Part shown: positions 42,940 to 51,638 of the stretch, in pieces | Position numbering within the stretch: the first letter of the stretch is position 1 | Layout: each line of letters opens with the position of its first letter | NCBI RefSeq assembly: GCF_030418315.1 | Contig: NZ_JAUHPV010000006.1 | Span: forward strand, 1-64,000 | DNA from: Demequina zhanjiangensis | GTDB taxonomy: Bacteria > Actinomycetota > Actinomycetes > Actinomycetales > Demequinaceae | Reading direction: 5' to 3' | Length of the DNA stretch: 64,000 bases | Position numbers and translations under genes: made by a program | The notes under the pieces: model-generated | Seen by the model: the letters and a program-made list of their open reading frames with translations, nothing else | What the model was told of the DNA's origin: nothing | Databases searched by the model: none

Positions 42940-43518
42940 CTACTGGGGGACGGGCCCGTGCTGCACGGCGCGAAGCAGCTCATGTTCGGTGGCGTCGCGG
43001 TCGGCGCCCATGCTGATGGCGCGCGCGGCGGCGCTCATCATGCCTGCGATGAGGTGCACGGCGAGCTCGGGTTGAGGGGCGCCGCATTCTCGGACTGCCT
43101 TGATGAGAGGTGCGGTCTGGGCATGGTGGAGGGCGTCGATCCGCTGCTGTGTCTCGGCGGGGAGGGTGGAGGGGTCCACGGAGTCGAACATCCGGTGCGA
43201 GGGACCCGTGGCGAGGTCGAGGCTGATCCTCAGGTAGGTGTCGATCCGGTCGCGGGGCGAGTCCTGGTGTGCGAGCGCTTCTTCGATGGTGGCGTTTGCG
43301 GTGACGAAGGCGTCCTCGACGATGGCGGCGACGAGCGCGGAGGTGGAGGGGAAGTACTGGTAGACGCTCGAGCGTGCGATTCCGGCCTGCTCGCCTACGG
43401 CTTTGGGGGTGACGGCGTCGATGCCGTGCTCGGCGAGCAGGGTGCGCCCGGCGGAGAGGAGGGCTGCGCGTCGGAGCGCGTGATGCTCGGCGACTGTGGC
43501 CGCTTCGATGCGTGGCAT
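42940..43518 (-). CDS. TetR-family repressor of the second DHA2 exporter
   Basis: A 192-residue regulator with the helix-turn-helix ALLSAGRTLLAEHGIDAVTP and GEQAGIARSSVYQYFPSTSAL in the first 60 residues. GGAGGGAG precedes the ATG on its strand. It is divergent from the exporter at 43573, with twin palindromes between. The frame stays open far upstream, opposite the exporter gene, but that extension is only the GC-rich shadow of the MFS coding strand. Confidence 0.9.
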   Translation of the reverse strand: MPRIEAATVAEHHALRRAALLSAGRTLLAEHGIDAVTPKAVGEQAGIARSSVYQYFPSTSALVAAIVEDAFVTANATIEEALAHQDSPRDRIDTYLRISLDLATGPSHRMFDSVDPSTLPAETQQRIDALHHAQTAPLIKAVRECGAPQPELAVHLIAGMMSAAARAISMGADRDATEHELLRAVQHGPVPQ

Positions 43519-43545
43519 GGCTCGGCTCCCTCCGACGTTGCTTGC

Positions 43546-43582
43546 CGACACCTGTGTCGATAACATGCCGACATGAATGTCG
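43546..43582. promoter_or_regulatory. Twin operator of the second TetR/DHA2 pair
   Basis: Perfect palindromes CGACACCTGTGTCG (43546-43559) and CGACATGAATGTCG (43569-43582) are 23 bases apart centre to centre. The -10 TAACAT (43561-43566) lies between them, and the second palindrome contains the exporter ATG (43573), which is six bases after the -10. Binding would occlude both the promoter and the start site. Confidence 0.8.
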
Positions 43583-45198
43583 ATAAGGCTACCGCGGGCC
43601 TCCCGGAGGCCAACTCCCGTCGTCGTTGGTGGGCGCTCGCCGCCGTCGCGCTGGGCGTCTCGCTGATCATCATGGACGCGACGGTGGTCAACGTCGCCCT
43701 TCCAGTGGTGATCGAGGACATCGGCCTCACTGCGACCCAGGCCGAGTGGATGAACGCCGTCTACTCCCTGATGCTCGCGGCGCTGCTGCTCACCACCGGG
43801 CGCGCGGGAGACCTCTGGGGTCGACGGCGGCTTCTGCTGGTCGGCATGGTCGTGTTCATCCTCGCGAGCGTCGCGGCCGGGTCTGTCGACAGCGGCATCG
43901 CTCTCATCGCCGCGCGGCTGGTGCAGGGCGTCGGCGCCGCGATGATCCTCCCCGCCACGCTCTCCACCGTCAACGCGATCTTCTCCGGCCGTGAACGTGC
44001 CATCGCCTTCGCCGTGTGGGGCTCCACGATCGGGGGAATGGCTGCGGTCGGACCGCTCGTGGGCGGGTGGCTCACGACCGACGTGACGTGGCGGTGGGCC
44101 TTCTGGCTGAACATCCCCGTCGGCCTCGTGGTCCTCGCGCTGGTGCTGTGGGCTGTGCCCGAGACCCGTGACCCCGGAGAGCATCGCTCGCTCGACCTTC
44201 GCGGCGCCGCGCTCTCGACGCTGGGGATGGGCGCCATCGTCTTCGCACTCATCGAAGGCGGCCAGTACGGCTGGTGGCTTCAGGACTCCGGCGCGCTCTC
44301 GCCCGTCCCGGTCGCGATGGCGATCGGAATCCTCCTGATGGTGGTGTTCGTGCTGGATCAGCTGCGCCGACGCCGTGCAGGCGACTCGGTGCTCGTGGAC
44401 CTCACGCTGCTGCGCCTGCGCTCCTTCCGCTACGGCTCGATCGCGGCGCTCGTGGTCGCGCTCGGCGAGTTCGGACTGCTCTTCACCCTCCCGCTGCTGC
44501 TGCAGAACGCGCTCGGCTACTCGGCGCTCGGCACAGGATGGCTCGTGCTGTTCCTCGCGATCGGCACCTTCCTCATCTCGGGAGCGACCCCGCAGCTCAC
44601 GGCGCGCTTCGGCGCTCGCGCTGTGGTGCGCATCGGCCTGGCATGCGAGGCGATCGCCATCGGAGGGCTCGCGATCACGCTGTCGGCCTCGATCAGCGGC
44701 ACCGCGATCGCGGCGTGGCTCTTCCTCTACGGCGCCGGTGTCGGGATGGCGACGGCGCAGCTCACCAACGTGATCCTGACCGACGTGCCGGTCGCCGAGT
44801 CCGGGCAGGCCTCGGGTCTTCAGAGCACCTTCCGTCAGCTCGGGTCCGCACTCGGCGTCGCGGTGCTCGGCACGCTCCTCGTCGTCAGCCTCGGGACCTC
44901 GACGGACTCTCACCTGGCGGACGCGGGCGTCCCTGCCGACGCGCGGACGCCGATCGTGGAGACGGTGAGGCATTCGGCGGGCGCCGCGATCCCCTCGCTT
45001 CAGGCCGACCCGAGCACGGAGATCGCGGGCGACGCGGCCGCCGATGCGATGATCACGGCCTCCCGGATCACCACCGGTGTGGCCGCGGGCATCATCCTCG
45101 TGGGACTGGCCGCCACCCTCGCACTCCCGGCGCCCGCCAGGCGGGACGAGGAGGACGGTGAGCGCGCCGATGCCGCGTCGACGGAGGCCGACGCCTGA
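43573..45198 (+). CDS. DHA2-family MFS drug exporter (second)
   Basis: A 541-residue exporter with about 14 membrane segments. Motif D1 is IMDATVVNVALPVV, the 2-3 loop GRAGDLWGRRRLLL, and motif C GMAAVGPLVGGWL. It is related to, but clearly different from, the exporter at 7757-9193. The C-terminal tail of about 25 residues is acidic. Leaderless start at 43573 after TAACAT; the start codon is inside the repressor palindrome. Confidence 0.93.
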   Translation: MNVDKATAGLPEANSRRRWWALAAVALGVSLIIMDATVVNVALPVVIEDIGLTATQAEWMNAVYSLMLAALLLTTGRAGDLWGRRRLLLVGMVVFILASVAAGSVDSGIALIAARLVQGVGAAMILPATLSTVNAIFSGRERAIAFAVWGSTIGGMAAVGPLVGGWLTTDVTWRWAFWLNIPVGLVVLALVLWAVPETRDPGEHRSLDLRGAALSTLGMGAIVFALIEGGQYGWWLQDSGALSPVPVAMAIGILLMVVFVLDQLRRRRAGDSVLVDLTLLRLRSFRYGSIAALVVALGEFGLLFTLPLLLQNALGYSALGTGWLVLFLAIGTFLISGATPQLTARFGARAVVRIGLACEAIAIGGLAITLSASISGTAIAAWLFLYGAGVGMATAQLTNVILTDVPVAESGQASGLQSTFRQLGSALGVAVLGTLLVVSLGTSTDSHLADAGVPADARTPIVETVRHSAGAAIPSLQADPSTEIAGDAAADAMITASRITTGVAAGIILVGLAATLALPAPARRDEEDGERADAASTEADA

Positions 45199-45225
45199 CC
45201 AGCGCCTGACCTCCGTCGAGTGCGG

Positions 45226-46158
45226 TCAGGGGACGATGTGCCCTGCCGCGCGGAACATCTCGTACCACTCTGCGCGGGACAGGTGGATGTCGGCGCCCTT
45301 CGCTGCGGCCTCGACGCGGGCGGGCGTCGTCGTCCCCAACACCACCTGCATGTGCGCGGGGTGACGGGTGAGCCACGCCACGGCGATCGCCTCGGCGGGC
45401 ACCTCGTACTTCCAGGCGAGCCGGTCGATCACGGCGTTGAGCTCGGCGTAGTTCGGGTTGCCCAGGTAGGGGCCGTCGAAGAAGCGTGACTGGAAGGGCG
45501 ACCAGGCCTGCAGTGTGATGTCGTGCAGGCGGCAGTAGTCGACCATCCCGTTGTCGCGGTCGATCGACTGGTCCTCGTCGCCCATGTTCGCGGCGAGGCC
45601 GCTCGCGATCGTGGGCGCATGCGTGACGGACAGCTGGATCTGGTTCGCCACGAGCGGCTGCTTCACCGAGCGGCGGAGCAGCTCGATCTGGCCGGGAGTG
45701 TGGTTGGAGACTCCGAAGTGCTTCACCTTGCCTGCCTTGTGCAGGTCGTCGAAGGCGCGCGCGACCTCGTCGGGCTCGACCAGCGCGTCGGGCCGGTGGA
45801 GCAGGAGGATGTCCAGGTAGTCGGTGCCGAGCGCCTCGAGCGAGCCTTCGGCCTGCTGCACGATGTGCTCGTAGGAGAAGTCGAAGTAAGGGCCGTCCTT
45901 GACGATGCCGCACTTGGTCTGGATGGTGAGGCGCTCGCGCTCCGATGACGTGAGCTGCATCGCCTCGGCGAAGCGGCGCTCGCACCCGTGCACGGAGGAG
46001 CCGTAGATGTCGGCGTGATCCAGGAAGTCGATGCCGGCGTCGAGTCCGGTGCGAACGAGCGTCCGGACCTCCTCGTCGGACTTGTCCTGGATGCGCATGA
46101 GGCCCAGGACGACCGCGGGGGCCGTGATCTCGGTGCCGGGCAGGGTGAATGTCTTCAT
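45226..46158 (-). CDS. Aldo/keto reductase (YdhF-like)
   Basis: A 310-residue reductase. D47 and Y52 lie in FLDHADIYGSS, the lysine in IQTKCGIV, and the histidine in ILLLHRPDALVEPDEV, which with WSPFQSRFF is typical of the YdhF-like subgroup. SNHTPGQIELL and LGTTTPARVEAA form the cofactor site. It is unrelated at subgroup level to the reductase at 41014. GGAAGGAA precedes the ATG. It stands alone between the exporter and the DASS transporter. Confidence 0.88.
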   Translation of the reverse strand: MKTFTLPGTEITAPAVVLGLMRIQDKSDEEVRTLVRTGLDAGIDFLDHADIYGSSVHGCERRFAEAMQLTSSERERLTIQTKCGIVKDGPYFDFSYEHIVQQAEGSLEALGTDYLDILLLHRPDALVEPDEVARAFDDLHKAGKVKHFGVSNHTPGQIELLRRSVKQPLVANQIQLSVTHAPTIASGLAANMGDEDQSIDRDNGMVDYCRLHDITLQAWSPFQSRFFDGPYLGNPNYAELNAVIDRLAWKYEVPAEAIAVAWLTRHPAHMQVVLGTTTPARVEAAAKGADIHLSRAEWYEMFRAAGHIVP

Positions 46159-46231
46159 CGACGTTCCTTCCGAAGGATCGGTGCTTCCCTCCTCACCCTA
46201 GGCCCGGAGGGGAGTGCTGGCGGACATGTGT

Positions 46232-47644
46232 CTAGACGAGCAGGGTGACGAGCACGCCGGTGGCGGCCAGACCGACCAGGCCGAGCGGCACGCCGGTCCT
46301 GACCATGTCCATGGTGGTGACCTTGCCGGTGGAGTAGGCGAGCGAGTTCGGGGGAGTGCTCACGGGCAGCGCCATGGCGAGAGAGCAGGCGAACGTGGTC
46401 ATGAGCAGCGCGGGAAGGGCGCCGCCGACCTCCTGGAGCGCGGGCAGCTCCGCGCCCATCGCGGCGACGAGGGGGAGGAGCAGGGCAGCAGTGGCGGTGT
46501 TGGAGATGACGGTGCTCATGACCCACGCGACCAGCCCGACTGCGACGACGACGGCGAGGCCCGACATGGACTCGAACGGCACCATGTCGACGAGCGCTGC
46601 GCTGAGGCCCGTGTCGAACATCGCGTTGCCGAGCACCACGCCGCCCGCGACGAGCCACAGCACCTCCCAGTTGAGCTCGCGCAGGTCCACCGCGGTCATC
46701 ACCCCGGTCAGGAGGAGGACGGCGATCGGCAGGATCGCGACGACGGACGCGGTGACTCCGTGCCAGCCGCTCGTCAGCCAGAGCAGCACGGTGAGGGCGA
46801 AGGTCGCGTAGACCACGTAGGCGCGGGGCGAGCGCCTCCATTCGGTGTCGATTCGCAGCGCCACGTGGGTGGTGCCGGAGCGGAAGCGCCAGCCGAGCAT
46901 GGCCCAGGCGATGCCCAGCATGGCGATCACGAACGGCACCGCGAACAGCATCCAGCCGCCGAAGGTGATCGGGTCCACGCCGACGCGGTTGCCAGGTCCC
47001 AGGTAGTTGACGGCGAGGGCGTTGGGCGGTGTGCCGATGGGGGTCCCGATGCCGCCGATGTTCGCGCCGACGGGGATGGCGAGCACGAGCGCGCGGCGGG
47101 CGCTGTCCCCGGCGTCCATGCTCGCGATCACGGGGGCGGCGACGGCGAGCATCATGGCGGCTGTCGCGGTGTTGGACATGAACATGGAGAAGAGCGCGGT
47201 GATCGCCATGAGGGCGAGCACGACCATGGGGGTGCGGGTGCCGAAGGGCTTGAGGATGATCCGCGCGAGGTTCTTGTCGAGCTGGTACTTGGTGGCGGCC
47301 GCCGCGAGGAAGAACCCTCCGAGGAACAGGATGATCACGGGGTCGGCGAAGCCGGCGAGGATGTCGACGTAGCTGAGCACGGTGCCCTCGCCGTCGGCGA
47401 CGGCCCACCAATGCGGCGTCTCGTCGGAGATGAGCATGAGCTGGCCGGCGATCACGGCGATCGAGGTGGCGTAGATGGGGAACGGCTCGAGCACCCAGGC
47501 GAGCACGGCGAACACGAAGATGGCGAGCAGTCTGTGCTGCGTCTCGTCGAGCCCTCCAGCGGCGGGGAGCAGCAGGATGGCGAGGGGGACGAGCGCGACC
47601 ACGAGCACGCGCCAGGACGCGAACGGGTGGCGGCGTCGGCCCAT
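46232..47644 (-). CDS. SLC13/DASS-family sodium-coupled carboxylate transporter
   Basis: A 470-residue transporter with about 12 membrane segments and two re-entrant hairpins. The defining pair of SNT motifs is present: MSNTATAAMML in the first half and ISNTATAALLLPL in the second, with GTPIGTPPNALAV and VSTPPNSLAYSTG beside them. These bind sodium and the dicarboxylate (succinate, malate or similar) or sulfate. The ATG at 47644 follows GAAGGGGG. It is divergent from a hydrolase-TetR operon and may share its operator. Confidence 0.9.
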   Translation of the reverse strand: MGRRRHPFASWRVLVVALVPLAILLLPAAGGLDETQHRLLAIFVFAVLAWVLEPFPIYATSIAVIAGQLMLISDETPHWWAVADGEGTVLSYVDILAGFADPVIILFLGGFFLAAAATKYQLDKNLARIILKPFGTRTPMVVLALMAITALFSMFMSNTATAAMMLAVAAPVIASMDAGDSARRALVLAIPVGANIGGIGTPIGTPPNALAVNYLGPGNRVGVDPITFGGWMLFAVPFVIAMLGIAWAMLGWRFRSGTTHVALRIDTEWRRSPRAYVVYATFALTVLLWLTSGWHGVTASVVAILPIAVLLLTGVMTAVDLRELNWEVLWLVAGGVVLGNAMFDTGLSAALVDMVPFESMSGLAVVVAVGLVAWVMSTVISNTATAALLLPLVAAMGAELPALQEVGGALPALLMTTFACSLAMALPVSTPPNSLAYSTGKVTTMDMVRTGVPLGLVGLAATGVLVTLLV

Positions 47645-47733
47645 GGTGGCCCCCTTCGTCGTCTCCCCCCTCCAGGTGTAGCGGATGGCCGGTCGGCTCG
47701 CATGTCGGGCCTGGTGCGGACCCGATTGCACGA

Positions 47734-47773
47734 TTGGCTATTGACAATAGCCAAAAGGCTACGCAGGATAGCC
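47734..47773. promoter_or_regulatory. Operator before the hydrolase-TetR operon
   Basis: Ten-base arms TTGGCTATTG and CAATAGCCAA flank a single A (47734-47754), a perfect palindrome. A weaker pair, GGCTA (47757-47761) and TAGCC (47769-47773), repeats the half-site. CAGGAT (47764-47769) is six bases before the hydrolase ATG, so binding would block a leaderless promoter. Confidence 0.7.
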
Positions 47774-47775
47774 GT

Positions 47776-48615
47776 ATGAACGCAGGCGCCATCCCCGGAA
47801 CCGTCCAGCACCTTGCCCGCCCTGAGGGGCGGATCGCCTACGACCGCATCGGCGAAGGCCCGCTCATGATCCTCGCGCCCGGCATGGGCGACCTCAGGCA
47901 GGCCTATCGGCTCGTCGCTCCCGCCCTCGCAGAGGCCGGCTGGACCGTCGTCACGACCGACCTGCGCGGCCACGGCGACAGCGACACAGGCTTCAGCGAG
48001 TACGGCGACGAGCCCACCGCTGACGACCTGGTCGCGCTCATCGAGCACCTCGGCGGCCCCGCGCTTGTCGTCGGCAACTCGATGTCCGCTGGCTCGGCCG
48101 TGATCGCGGCCGCCCGCAGGCCCGACCTCGTCTCCGGACTCGCCCTCCTCGGACCCTTCGTGCGCGACGGCGCCGTCAACCCCATGATGCGCGCCCTCAT
48201 GCGCGTCATGCTCGCGCCGCCGTGGATCGCCGCCGTCTGGAAGGCCTACATGCCCAGCCTCTACGCGGGCGCCCGGCCGACGGACTTCGACGCCTACCGC
48301 GACACCGTTGCCGCCTCGCTCCGCAGGCCCGGATACCGTGCCGCCTTCAGCGCCACCTCGCGCACCAGCCATGCGCCTGCCGAGGCTGCGCTGCCGAAGG
48401 TTCAGGCGCCCACGCTCGTCATCATGGGGGAGCAGGACCCTGACTTCCCCGACGTTCGCGCGGAGGCCGAGTGGATCGCCTCCCAGGTCGGCGGGAAGAC
48501 TGCCATGATCGCCGACGCCGGCCACTACCCTCAGTCCCAGCAGCCCGTCGCGACGCTTGCCGCGCTGCTGCCGTTCGCGGAGAAGGTGCGAGGCGATGCC
48601 GAGAGCAGGGCTTGA
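47776..48615 (+). CDS. Alpha/beta hydrolase of a TetR-controlled operon
   Basis: A 279-residue alpha/beta hydrolase. Oxyanion motif is LAPGMGD, DLRGHGDSD follows strand 4, the nucleophile is S102 in VVGNSMSAGS, and GEQDPDFPD and DAGHYPQSQQP carry the acid and histidine. The ATG is six bases after CAGGAT. Its 3' end overlaps the TetR gene by 20 bases, so the two are co-expressed and the hydrolase probably acts on the effector or a related compound. Confidence 0.87.
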   Translation: MNAGAIPGTVQHLARPEGRIAYDRIGEGPLMILAPGMGDLRQAYRLVAPALAEAGWTVVTTDLRGHGDSDTGFSEYGDEPTADDLVALIEHLGGPALVVGNSMSAGSAVIAAARRPDLVSGLALLGPFVRDGAVNPMMRALMRVMLAPPWIAAVWKAYMPSLYAGARPTDFDAYRDTVAASLRRPGYRAAFSATSRTSHAPAEAALPKVQAPTLVIMGEQDPDFPDVRAEAEWIASQVGGKTAMIADAGHYPQSQQPVATLAALLPFAEKVRGDAESRA

Positions 48616-49183
48616 CCGCGAGGCCGTGGTCCGCGAGGCCGTCGACGCGGTCGACGAGCTCGGAGCCGACGGGCTCACGCTCGCCCTTCTCGCGTCCCGC
48701 CTCGGAGTCAAGGCGCCTTCGCTGTACAAGCACGTGGAGGGGCTCGATCACCTGCGAGCCTCCGTCGGCGTCGCCTCCAAGCGGGAGCTCGCCACCCACC
48801 TGGAACGCGCCACCGTCGGGCACGCCGGCGCCGACGCGATCCGCGCGCTCGCGGACGCCTACCGCGCATGGGCCAAGGACCATCCCGGCCGCTACCCGAT
48901 GACGGTGGTCGCACCCGCGGCAGACGACGCGGCGGACGTCGCCGAGTCGGAGCGCCTCTATCGCGTGGTCGCCGGTGCGTTGAGGGCCCTGCGGCTGGAG
49001 GAGGACGCTGAGGTCGACGCGATCCGTGCCCTGCGCGCGTGCCTGCACGGCTTCATCGGACTCGAGACGGCGGGCGGCTTCGGGCTGCCTGACGACGTCA
49101 ATCGCAGTTACGCCCTGCTGGTCGACGATGCCATCGCCTCGCTCGAGCGCAGGGCGGCGAATGCAGCGACGCCCGCCGGCTGA
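48596..49183 (+). CDS. TetR-family regulator with WHG-type C-terminal domain
   Basis: A 195-residue regulator. The helix-turn-helix is REAVDAVDELGADGLTLALLASRLGVKAPSLYKHV. The C-terminal part, with AWAKDHPGRYPM and RACLHGFIGLETAGGF, is the WHG domain. It overlaps the hydrolase gene by 20 bases, and the palindromes at 47734-47773 are the likely operator. Its stop codon lies in the loop of the terminator hairpin. Confidence 0.88.
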   Translation: MPRAGLDREAVVREAVDAVDELGADGLTLALLASRLGVKAPSLYKHVEGLDHLRASVGVASKRELATHLERATVGHAGADAIRALADAYRAWAKDHPGRYPMTVVAPAADDAADVAESERLYRVVAGALRALRLEEDAEVDAIRALRACLHGFIGLETAGGFGLPDDVNRSYALLVDDAIASLERRAANAATPAG

Positions 49184-49198
49184 GAGCCGACGGGCGTC
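49168..49198 (+). terminator. Terminator overlapping the TetR gene end
   Basis: Arms GACGCCCGCCGGC and GCCGACGGGCGTC pair with one mismatch around a TGAGA loop that contains the TetR stop codon. Confidence 0.65.
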
Positions 49199-49218
49199 TG
49201 CGTGAGTGCCGAACGGGG

Positions 49219-50820
49219 CTAGCTGATCGCCTCGGTCGCGGCGCGCTCGATCGCGAGCCCGGCGCGGTACTGCGCGAGCCACGCGTCGTACCCGGCCACG
49301 TCGTCGGCCGTGGGGGAGACGGTGTCGAGCGTCGCGTCGGCGAAGACCGCGTCGTTCAGGTAGTCGCCCAGGCTCGCGTCCGTGCCCTTGCGGAGGTACT
49401 CGGCCAGCACGGCGATGCCCCACGCGCCGCCCTCCGAGGCAGTGTCGCCCACCGAGACGGGGGCGTCGATCGCCGCGGCCAGCAGTCGCTGCGCCACGCC
49501 AGCGGTGCGGAACATGCCGCCGTGGGCGAACATCGAGTCGAGCTTCACGCCCTCGTCGTGCAGCACCTTCATGCCGATGCTGAGCGTGCCGAACGCCCCG
49601 TAGAGCTGGGTGCGCATGAAGTTCGCGAGCGTGAGGCGCGAGCCGGGCGTGCGGACGAACAGGGGGCGGCCCTCGGCCATGCCGGTGATCGGCTCGCCGG
49701 ACAGGTAGTTGTAGGCCAGCAGCCCGCCGCCGTCGGCCTCCCCCTCGAGCGCGGCCGTGAAGAGCGTCTCGAACACGGCGTCGGCGCCGCCCTCGACCCC
49801 CATGGCGGTGGCGAACTCGGTGAATACGCCGGCCCAGGTGCCCAGCTCGCTCGCGCCGTTGTTGCAGTGGACCATCGCCACCAGGTCGCCTCCCGGCGTG
49901 GTGACGATGTCGAGCTCCTCGTGCACCGAGTCAAGCGGCTCCTCCAGCACGACCATCGCGAAGATCGACGTGCCCGCGGAGATGTTGCCCGTGCGCGGGG
50001 CGACCGCGTTCGTGGCGACCATGCCCGTGCCGGCGTCGCCCTCGGGCGGCGCCACCGGAGCGCCCGCCTTGAGCTCGCCCGTCGGGTCGAGCAGCGCCGC
50101 GCCCTCCTCGGTCAGCGTTCCGGCATCCTGGCCGGCCACGAGCACCTCAGGCAGAAGAGCGGTGACGTCGAGGCCGGGCTTGCCCTCCGCCGCCAGCTCC
50201 TTGAAGCGGGCCAGCATCGCGGCGTCGTAGTCGTGCGTGGCAGGGTCGATCGGGAACATGCCCGAGGCGTCGCCCACTCCCAGCACCTTGCGGCCCGTGA
50301 GCTTCCAGTGGACGTAGCCCGCGAGCGTCGTGATGAAGTCGAGCTCGGCGACGTGCGGCTCCTCATCGATGATCGCCTGGTAGACGTGCGACGCGGACCA
50401 GCGCAGCGGGAAGTTGAACCCGAGCTCCTCGGTGAGCTTCGCGGCAGCCGCCTCGGTGTTGGTGTTGCGCCAGGTGCGGAACGGCACCAGCAGCGAGCCC
50501 TCGGAGTCGAACGCGAGATAGCCGTGCATCATCGCGGAGAAGCCCAGTGCTCCGACGCTCGTCAGCGCGACGCCGTGCGCCTTCTGCACCTCCGCCTTGA
50601 GGTCCGCGATGCTCGCCTGAAGGCCCTCCCAGATCGCCTCCTCGGAGTACGTCCAGAGGCGGTCCACGAACTGGTTCTCCCATGCGTGGCTGCCCGTCGC
50701 GAGCACCTCGTGATCCGGGCCGATCAGGCAGGCCTTGATGCGCGTGCTGCCCAGCTCGATTCCCAGCGACGTCTGTCCCGCGGCGATCGCGGCGGCCGCG
50801 TCGATTCCCTGCTGCGCCAT
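49219..50820 (-). CDS. FGGY-family carbohydrate kinase
   Basis: A 533-residue sugar kinase. The N-terminal phosphate loop is GIELGSTRIKA, the middle of domain I reads GALGFSAMMHGYLAFD, and domain II has NISAGTSIFAM and the adenosine loop SEGGAWGIAVLAEYL. It belongs with xylulokinase-like proteins of the YoaC type; the sugar is not readable from sequence. No sugar transporter or isomerase lies beside it. The start is an ATG followed by a 17-residue N-terminus before the first strand. Confidence 0.87.
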   Translation of the reverse strand: MAQQGIDAAAAIAAGQTSLGIELGSTRIKACLIGPDHEVLATGSHAWENQFVDRLWTYSEEAIWEGLQASIADLKAEVQKAHGVALTSVGALGFSAMMHGYLAFDSEGSLLVPFRTWRNTNTEAAAAKLTEELGFNFPLRWSASHVYQAIIDEEPHVAELDFITTLAGYVHWKLTGRKVLGVGDASGMFPIDPATHDYDAAMLARFKELAAEGKPGLDVTALLPEVLVAGQDAGTLTEEGAALLDPTGELKAGAPVAPPEGDAGTGMVATNAVAPRTGNISAGTSIFAMVVLEEPLDSVHEELDIVTTPGGDLVAMVHCNNGASELGTWAGVFTEFATAMGVEGGADAVFETLFTAALEGEADGGGLLAYNYLSGEPITGMAEGRPLFVRTPGSRLTLANFMRTQLYGAFGTLSIGMKVLHDEGVKLDSMFAHGGMFRTAGVAQRLLAAAIDAPVSVGDTASEGGAWGIAVLAEYLRKGTDASLGDYLNDAVFADATLDTVSPTADDVAGYDAWLAQYRAGLAIERAATEAIS

Positions 50821-50942
50821 CGGTGTACCAACTCCCTTGTCAATGCGACCGCGACACTGCGACCGCTCCGATGTGAACGTTCGACATCACTCTAAGGCCT
50901 CATGTCCATGAGTGGGGACCCGGAGGTCCCAGGCGAGCACCG

Positions 50943-50996
50943 TCGCTGGACCTCGCTAGGCGAGCGCTGTCGCCGGACCTCGCTAGGCGAGCGCAC
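50943..50996. repeat. 27-bp tandem repeat across the DUF1304 3' end
   Basis: Two copies, 50943-50969 and 50970-50996, share TCGC(T/C)GGACCTCGCTAGGC and contain the palindrome CTCGCTAGGCGAG. A degenerate third copy precedes them. The second copy encodes the last residues and stop codon of the DUF1304 gene, and the remainder of 50821-50942 holds no gene. Confidence 0.85.
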
Positions 50997-51372
50997 CCGC
51001 AGTCACCAGTACCACCGCGAGCAGCGGCAGTGTGCCCTGGATCGCGGCAGCGCGCGCGTGCGAGCGCGAGCCGATCACAAGCACCGCCGCGGCGGCGGCC
51101 ATCGAGCCCACCCCCGCGAGCACCAGCGCGGTGCCCGCCGCGGTGCTCCCCGCGGAGAGAAGGGCGATACCGATCGCCGTGACGAGCGCGAGGAACAGGT
51201 TGTAGAAGCCCTGATTGAACGCGAGCACCCGCGTGTGCTCCGCCTCCTCGTCGGAGCGGATCCCGAAGGTGGCGCGCGCTCGCGGCGTCATCCAGGCGAT
51301 CGACTCCAGGAAGAAGATGTAGACGTGCAGCAGCGCCGCGAGCGCGGCGAGCACGAGTCCGACGGTGGTCAT
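50983..51372 (-). CDS. DUF1304 membrane protein
   Basis: A 129-residue protein with four membrane segments (about 3-22, 50-72, 76-97, 105-128). The conserved motif LHVYIFFLESIAW and the loop NQGFYNLFLALV define the family, whose function is unknown. GAGGAG lies before the ATG. Its final codons are part of a tandem repeat, so its end may vary between strains. Confidence 0.85.
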   Translation of the reverse strand: MTTVGLVLAALAALLHVYIFFLESIAWMTPRARATFGIRSDEEAEHTRVLAFNQGFYNLFLALVTAIGIALLSAGSTAAGTALVLAGVGSMAAAAAVLVIGSRSHARAAAIQGTLPLLAVVLVTAGALA

Positions 51373-51638
51373 GGGGCTCCTCGGCGGGTCGGGGACCGGG
51401 CGGATCCGCCCACCTGCACGGTAGCGGGCGGCTCCGTGCATCGGCAGCACCAGGCCGGATGTGAGGGGTTGTGGGCTCGTCCACAACGGCGGGACGCCGC
51501 GCCACCCCCCGGGGTATCTTTCGGCCGTCGGGGCATGTGCGCCCCTGCAGTGAACCGGTTGCCTCCGTGCCCGCGTCGGCCCCGCCCCCGGGTTCGACGC
51601 GAGGTCGCGCGGCGCTGAGCTGAGGGAGAACCATCCGC

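Noticed and set aside
43519..44973. N-terminal extension of the TetR gene at 42940
   Set aside because: The extension runs opposite the DHA2 exporter; the TetR domain begins at the ATG with a good ribosome site at 43518.
46155..47792. Two long frames overlapping the DASS transporter
   Set aside because: They are histidine/glycine- or arginine-rich shadows; the transporter has both SNT motifs and a ribosome site.
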